From: Candidatus Heimdallarchaeota archaeon
Lineage (GTDB): Archaea > Asgardarchaeota > Heimdallarchaeia > Hodarchaeales > Hodarchaeaceae
NCBI GenBank assembly: GCA_011364965.1
Contig: RDOB01000004.1
Location: 328,769-392,768, forward strand
DNA: 64,000 nucleotides
Direction: 5' to 3'
The notes beneath the pieces are model-generated. The model saw nothing but the letters and a program-made list of their open reading frames with translations, was not told where the DNA came from and ran no database searches. Shown one piece after another: positions 60,253-64,000 of the stretch. A program made the position numbers and the translations under genes. Within the stretch, counting starts at the first letter, position 1; every line of letters starts with the position of its first letter.

Positions 60253-61623
60253 ATGATAGAATACTTATATTCAGAGAAAAAAGAATTTCAAGAATATCCT
60301 GTTGAAAAAGAAAGGTATTTCTTTTATGCATACAAGTCTACTATTCTAGAATATCCCAGCAAAACCTTATATAAAGTACAATATGACTCTTATACAAATA
60401 ATCACTTGAAAAGCTTTCCTGAATTTGAAGAAAGTATTAAAAGGGAACTGAAAAGCTATATACTTAGAAAATATGATTATTGCAAATTTGACGAGCTATT
60501 AAGATATTTGTATCAAGTCTCAGATATTGAAACAGGGGTCCCATCTCAATTATTACTACCATTATTCTTCCGAATTCTTAATATGGAAAATATTGGAAAA
60601 TTACTTGCTGATGATCAAATTGATGAGATTTATATTGATTCAAGCCAAAAATCGATATATATAGATCATATGAGGCATGGAAGATGTTATACAGACATTG
60701 TTCTTTCCAGTGAAGAAATTGATTCATTTATACAACGTATAGCCCTTGAGAATGATTTTTCTCTAAATAGATTAAATCCCACCATGAAATGTGAATTTTT
60801 CTCTCAAATTTTTCAAACCAGAGTAACAGTAGATATTCCACCCTTAACCATCAAAGACATTCATATCGATATAAGGAAATTTAGATTTCAGAATTTACGA
60901 ATTATTGATTTGATCAGGAATAACACTATTTTATATGAACAAGCGTTATTTCTTCTATTCTTAATAAGATCCCAAGTGTCTATTACGATTTTGGGACCTC
61001 CAAATTCTGGAAAAACAACCCTACAGAATGCTTTAATGGAATATATACCTGAACACCTTCGTTTATTGTCAATAGAGGATGTGCTGGAAACGCACAGTCT
61101 TCGTGAAGGTAATGCGGTACACTTTCGACTTGGATATGACCCACAAGAAGCCCTAATTCTCTCTAAATCTTTGGAGGTACAAAAAATCCTGCATCGAAGT
61201 CCTGATTTCATTAATCTTGGGGAGTTATCAATGAAAAGTCATTTCAATGCATATTTAAACGTACTTTCAATTGGGGTGCCTTCTATTCAAACTATACATG
61301 GTAAAAATTATAAAAAGTTAATTAAAAGACTCCAAGACATATATAATGTTCCAATTGAATTGATAACATCCTCCATACCTCATATATTTGTTGAATTAGG
61401 AGTGACTTGGATTAATAATCGAAAAAATAGGAGTGTTATTTCAATTGCTGAATTAACAGAGGAAGGAACAATACTTCAAATAACTAATGAGACAATCAAG
61501 GATTTTCTATTTAAATCCGACGATCCTCCTAAGATTCAAACAATTAATCATTTGATCACTCATAAGATTATCACCTTAGATACTATTTTTTCTGAGATTA
61601 CCTACATAGAATCCACCTTATAG
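60253..61623 (+). CDS. Type IV pilus/TadA-like secretion ATPase
   Basis: 456 residues from the ATG preceded by GGTAGGCGG; a TTG at 60238 adds five. Motifs: Walker A GPPNSGKTT (about 248-256), Asp box LLSIEDVLET, Walker B FINLGELSMKSHFNAY and His box SIQTIHGKN. This is the VirB11/TadA/PilT superfamily, powering archaeal pilus assembly. The N-terminal half (about 1-190) is a separate dimerisation-like domain. The arginine fingers common in ArlI are not obvious. Together with the platform protein it forms the core of an archaeal type IV-like system. Confidence 0.82.
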   Translation: MIEYLYSEKKEFQEYPVEKERYFFYAYKSTILEYPSKTLYKVQYDSYTNNHLKSFPEFEESIKRELKSYILRKYDYCKFDELLRYLYQVSDIETGVPSQLLLPLFFRILNMENIGKLLADDQIDEIYIDSSQKSIYIDHMRHGRCYTDIVLSSEEIDSFIQRIALENDFSLNRLNPTMKCEFFSQIFQTRVTVDIPPLTIKDIHIDIRKFRFQNLRIIDLIRNNTILYEQALFLLFLIRSQVSITILGPPNSGKTTLQNALMEYIPEHLRLLSIEDVLETHSLREGNAVHFRLGYDPQEALILSKSLEVQKILHRSPDFINLGELSMKSHFNAYLNVLSIGVPSIQTIHGKNYKKLIKRLQDIYNVPIELITSSIPHIFVELGVTWINNRKNRSVISIAELTEEGTILQITNETIKDFLFKSDDPPKIQTINHLITHKIITLDTIFSEITYIESTL

Positions 61624-61687
61624 AACGATAAATTCTCCTATTCAAGAAATTTAGGAGTTTAAAATCTATAGTGGGAATTTAGCTTGG

Positions 61688-62209
61688 ATGTACCAAATGA
61701 GTTTAAAGGAAAGTCGAATCTTTGATTTCATCGAAATTAATCCTTCAATCTTTCAAGATGTAATAATTCAAATATTAGAAGACATAAGATCTTTTATACA
61801 CAAAATTTTTCCAGTCACATTAACTCTGGCCATCTTTATGGTAAATCTATCATTTATAATAGGAGCCATTCTTTATTTATTGGATTATGACGAACTAAAT
61901 GGGAAAAAAATGTTATTTAGATCCGCAATACTCTCCATTCTTCTATTTTTTGTTTTTAATGTGTATACTTTTACTGAATTAGAAGAACCATTTCAGGGTT
62001 TTGAGAAATTTGCTTCTTTTATAACTGCTTATCTTCTATTCATTTTTGCTGCTCTTTCTTTAATATTATTTCTTGGAAATCTAGGTTATTATTTACTAAG
62101 TCCAAATCCTTCCCAAAAAAGAATTCTGAAGAAAACTCTTTTTTGTCTCTTATGTACTTTTATTCCATTAGGTCTACAATTTCCTGCGATGCCTAAATGG
62201 GTGATTTAA
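61688..62209 (+). CDS. Membrane protein of the pilus-like locus
   Basis: 173 residues with four hydrophobic helices (about 38-60, 77-95, 113-135 and 148-165) after a helical N-terminus (IFQDVIIQILEDIRSFIHKI). No known family. It follows the secretion ATPase by 64 bases and precedes the two-helix gene by one base, so it is part of this transcript. A role as an accessory to the platform is possible but only from position. Confidence 0.55.
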   Translation: MYQMSLKESRIFDFIEINPSIFQDVIIQILEDIRSFIHKIFPVTLTLAIFMVNLSFIIGAILYLLDYDELNGKKMLFRSAILSILLFFVFNVYTFTELEEPFQGFEKFASFITAYLLFIFAALSLILFLGNLGYYLLSPNPSQKRILKKTLFCLLCTFIPLGLQFPAMPKWVI

Positions 62210-62210
62210 A

Positions 62211-62396
62211 GTGATTTTGGTAGAACAAATAAACATTTTTAGTTATTTAATAGATCTGTTTTTGTCTATTGAGCTTGGAGCACTTTTAATTACTGTTGGA
62301 ACTATAATCTATTCCCCTACTGGAAATAGAATAGGCAAGTATCTCGTGATTATTGGTTTTTTCATATTTGGTATCAATGCGTTAAAAATAATATGA
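62211..62396 (+). CDS. Two-helix small membrane protein of the pilus-like locus
   Basis: 61 residues from a GTG that follows the upstream stop after one base. Two hydrophobic helices (about 8-34 and 43-60), with a short loop YSPTGNRIGK. The size and two-helix topology recall pilin-like or VirB2-like subunits, but there is no class III signal motif (charged KxG followed by a hydrophobic run), so a pilin assignment is weak. Confidence 0.4.
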   Translation: MILVEQINIFSYLIDLFLSIELGALLITVGTIIYSPTGNRIGKYLVIIGFFIFGINALKII

Positions 62397-62807
62397 TTGT
62401 TTGGACTGATAAAGTCGGTTGCTTCTTCATTAGGAAATAAATTTCTGCGTGAAATTGAGATTTCTTACATAAAATTTATTATTTCATAACTTATTAGTGT
62501 TTAAAAATGAAAATCATCAAACATTAAGATATCCCAATAAATCTCGTCATTTGAAAGAGATTCGGATGATTTTAGTAGAAAAGAAAGATAAATTTGGACT
62601 GAAAATAGTTATGGAGAATAAAAGGAATAGCAGAATCAAGATAAGGAATTTCACTAAATACCTCTAATAAATCTTTAAACAATTTTGTGTTTCGCGTTAA
62701 ACAAGCAAATCTGACCTTCCTAATCTACTCGTTTCCTGAAAAGCTAATTATCACTATAAGTTGTCTTTAATATGCTTTAGCTGATAGTGTTGCTGGGAGA
62801 AAAGCTA
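62397..62807. other. Intergenic region upstream of rpo1N
   Basis: About 410 AT-rich bases. TGGGAGAAAAG at 62793-62803 is the ribosome binding site for the rpo1N ATG. TATA-like A/T runs lie near 62725-62770. No RNA gene, repeat or ORF is convincing. Confidence 0.45.
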
Positions 62808-64000
62808 ATGTGGACCCCTGAGCTTAAGAAAATTAGTCAAATACAATTCGGAATTCTTTCTCCTGATGAAATCCGAAAAATGGCTGTTACAAAAATTATT
62901 ACAGCAGATACATATAATGAGGATGGTACACCTATTGAGGGTGGACTCATCGACAGAAGACTTGGTACAATAGAACCAGGTCAGAGATGTAGAACCTGCG
63001 GAAATCAGGTGGGAGATTGTCCTGGTCATTTTGGAATGATTGAATTAGCACGACCAGTTGTGCATGTAGGATATGCCAAGTCTATAATTTATAAATTATT
63101 AAGATCTTCATGTCGAGCTTGCTCACGAATCCTCCTTGATTCTTTACAAATAAAAAGATATCAACATAGGTTTGATAAAGCTAATAAAGAAGACGATCTC
63201 AAAACAGTAGCTGAATTAATAAAGGATGTGGTAAAGGAAGCCCGTAAAAAATCAGAATGTCCTCATTGTGGTCAACCACAGTACAAAATAAAGTATGAAA
63301 AGCCAACCAGCTTTTATGAGGAAACCCCAGAAGGATCTGTTCGGATTACTCCTTCCGAGATTCAAAAACGATTTGAGGGAATTCCAACTAATGATTTAGC
63401 GTTATTAGGTATTGATGCTGAACATTCCAGACCTGAATGGATGATTTTAACGGTTTTACCTGTTCCTCCCGTTTCTGTTCGTGCGTCAATAACTCTAGAA
63501 AGTGGGATTAGAAGTGAGGATGATTTAACTCACAAACTAGTTGATATTATTAGAATAAATCAAAGATTACGTGAAAATATAGAAGCAGGAGCTCCTCAAC
63601 TCATTGTTGAGGATCTTTGGGAGCTTTTGCAATATCATGTTACAACTTTTATGGATAATGAAGTGGCTGGTATTCCTCCTGCACGTCATCGATCGGGTCG
63701 TGCTTTAAGAACATTGACCCAAAGACTTAGAGGGAAAGAAGGAAGATTCAGAGGTAATCTTTCGGGTAAAAGGGTTGATTTCTCAGCTCGAACTGTAGTT
63801 TCCCCTGATCCAAATATATCGATTAATGAGGTAGGGGTACCAGAACAAATAGCTAAGATACTTACTGTTCCTGAAAGAGTTACTGAATGGAATATAGAAG
63901 AAATGAAAGAACTAGTCATGAACGGTCCAGATACAGAGATAGATGAGAAAACTGGAGTTTCAAAAACTGGTTCAAATTATATTATTCGTCCAGATGGGAA
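62808..64000 (+). CDS. rpo1N: RNA polymerase subunit Rpo1N (RpoA1), N-terminal part
   Basis: The open frame from the ATG runs to the right edge: 397 residues visible. It begins [20 protein letters not shown] and has the zinc-binding clamp motif [16 protein letters not shown] (about 65-80), then further cysteines SCRACSRIL and [28 protein letters not shown] and [19 protein letters not shown], the lid/rudder region. It is the N-terminal half of the largest polymerase subunit; the C-terminal half (Rpo1C) would be encoded downstream of the window. Rpo2, usually upstream in archaea, is not adjacent here. Confidence 0.97.
   Translation, partial: MWTPELKKISQIQFGILSPDEIRKMAVTKIITADTYNEDGTPIEGGLIDRRLGTIEPGQRCRTCGNQVGDCPGHFGMIELARPVVHVGYAKSIIYKLLRSSCRACSRILLDSLQIKRYQHRFDKANKEDDLKTVAELIKDVVKEARKKSECPHCGQPQYKIKYEKPTSFYEETPEGSVRITPSEIQKRFEGIPTNDLALLGIDAEHSRPEWMILTVLPVPPVSVRASITLESGIRSEDDLTHKLVDIIRINQRLRENIEAGAPQLIVEDLWELLQYHVTTFMDNEVAGIPPARHRSGRALRTLTQRLRGKEGRFRGNLSGKRVDFSARTVVSPDPNISINEVGVPEQIAKILTVPERVTEWNIEEMKELVMNGPDTEIDEKTGVSKTGSNYIIRPDG

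Noticed and set aside
62211..62396. Class III-signal pilin
   Set aside because: The short two-helix protein has no charged-KxG cleavage motif before the first hydrophobic run.
62805..63029. 74-codon minus-strand frame over the rpo1N start
   Set aside because: It is antisense to the strongly supported polymerase subunit.
1..64000. CRISPR array
   Set aside because: No evenly spaced direct repeats were noticed by eye, and no cas gene is present.
1..64000. rRNA genes
   Set aside because: No long GC-rich conserved block typical of 16S or 23S rRNA is present in this AT-rich window.

Overview
The window is archaeal and very probably from an Asgard archaeon. It is AT-rich, uses many TTG start codons, and encodes archaeal/eukaryotic-type ribosomal proteins, RNA polymerase subunits, TFB, EF1A, KEOPS Pcc1, deoxyhypusine synthase, TiaS and HerA-NurA. 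Several products look like eukaryotic signature proteins: OST48, DAD1, ribophorin I and OST3/6-type oligosaccharyltransferase subunits, a full-length RPB5-type Rpo5, and an eRF3/HBS1-like GTPase. The Asgard assignment, perhaps the Heimdall side, is an inference from these proteins; no rRNA gene is present to confirm it.

Layout. 1-1232 (minus): zinc-ribbon protein, eL34 and an EMC3/TMCO1/Get1-type membrane insertase. 1543-9437: a TPR protein, then a polyamine/agmatine block (tiaS, deoxyhypusine synthase, a fold-III decarboxylase and a divergent arginase/agmatinase), a KBL-type ligase and a TFS-like protein. 9568-22085: a PUA/PAPS-reductase/ferredoxin fusion, Rpo5, an OST48 homologue, a SepF-like protein, tRNA-Arg, a four-helix membrane protein, a cDPG-synthetase-family protein, a DAD1 homologue, a Trm112-like protein, a ferredoxin and a ribophorin I homologue divergent from secY. 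22149-28412 (mostly minus): an RNase III-fold protein, Rpo11, an orphan cytosine-5 methyltransferase, a SPOUT-like protein, two tRNAs and a partial spc operon (eL32-eL19-uL18-uS5-uL30-uL15).

28955-42596: NurA-HerA, a small one-helix protein, a triosephosphate-isomerase homologue without catalytic residues, eS1/Pcc1/RecJ-like/coiled-coil/uS15, XTP pyrophosphatase, a DUF434 protein, stalk protein P1, a COG1395 regulator, an OST3/6 homologue, three tRNAs, uS10 and uS7. 42610-53230: an HBS1/eRF3-like GTPase, a long EF1A, TFB, DUF655-KsgA, an insertion sequence (49223-50600), Rpo3-eL18-uL13-uS9 and tRNA-Ile. 53278-62396: a divergent type IV pilus-like export locus with a 1,165-residue surface protein. 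62808-64000: the start of rpo1N, cut by the right edge.

Common threads. Genes for membrane insertion (SecY, the EMC3-type insertase) and N-glycosylation (four OST accessory subunits) recur, and the secreted or membrane-anchored proteins are full of N-x-S/T sequons. Four of seven tRNA genes carry introns at unusual positions (D-loop, variable loop, T-loop), which implies a broad-specificity splicing endonuclease. The decarboxylase, ureohydrolase, DHS and TiaS genes together suggest coordinated use of agmatine and polyamines for translation-factor and tRNA modification.
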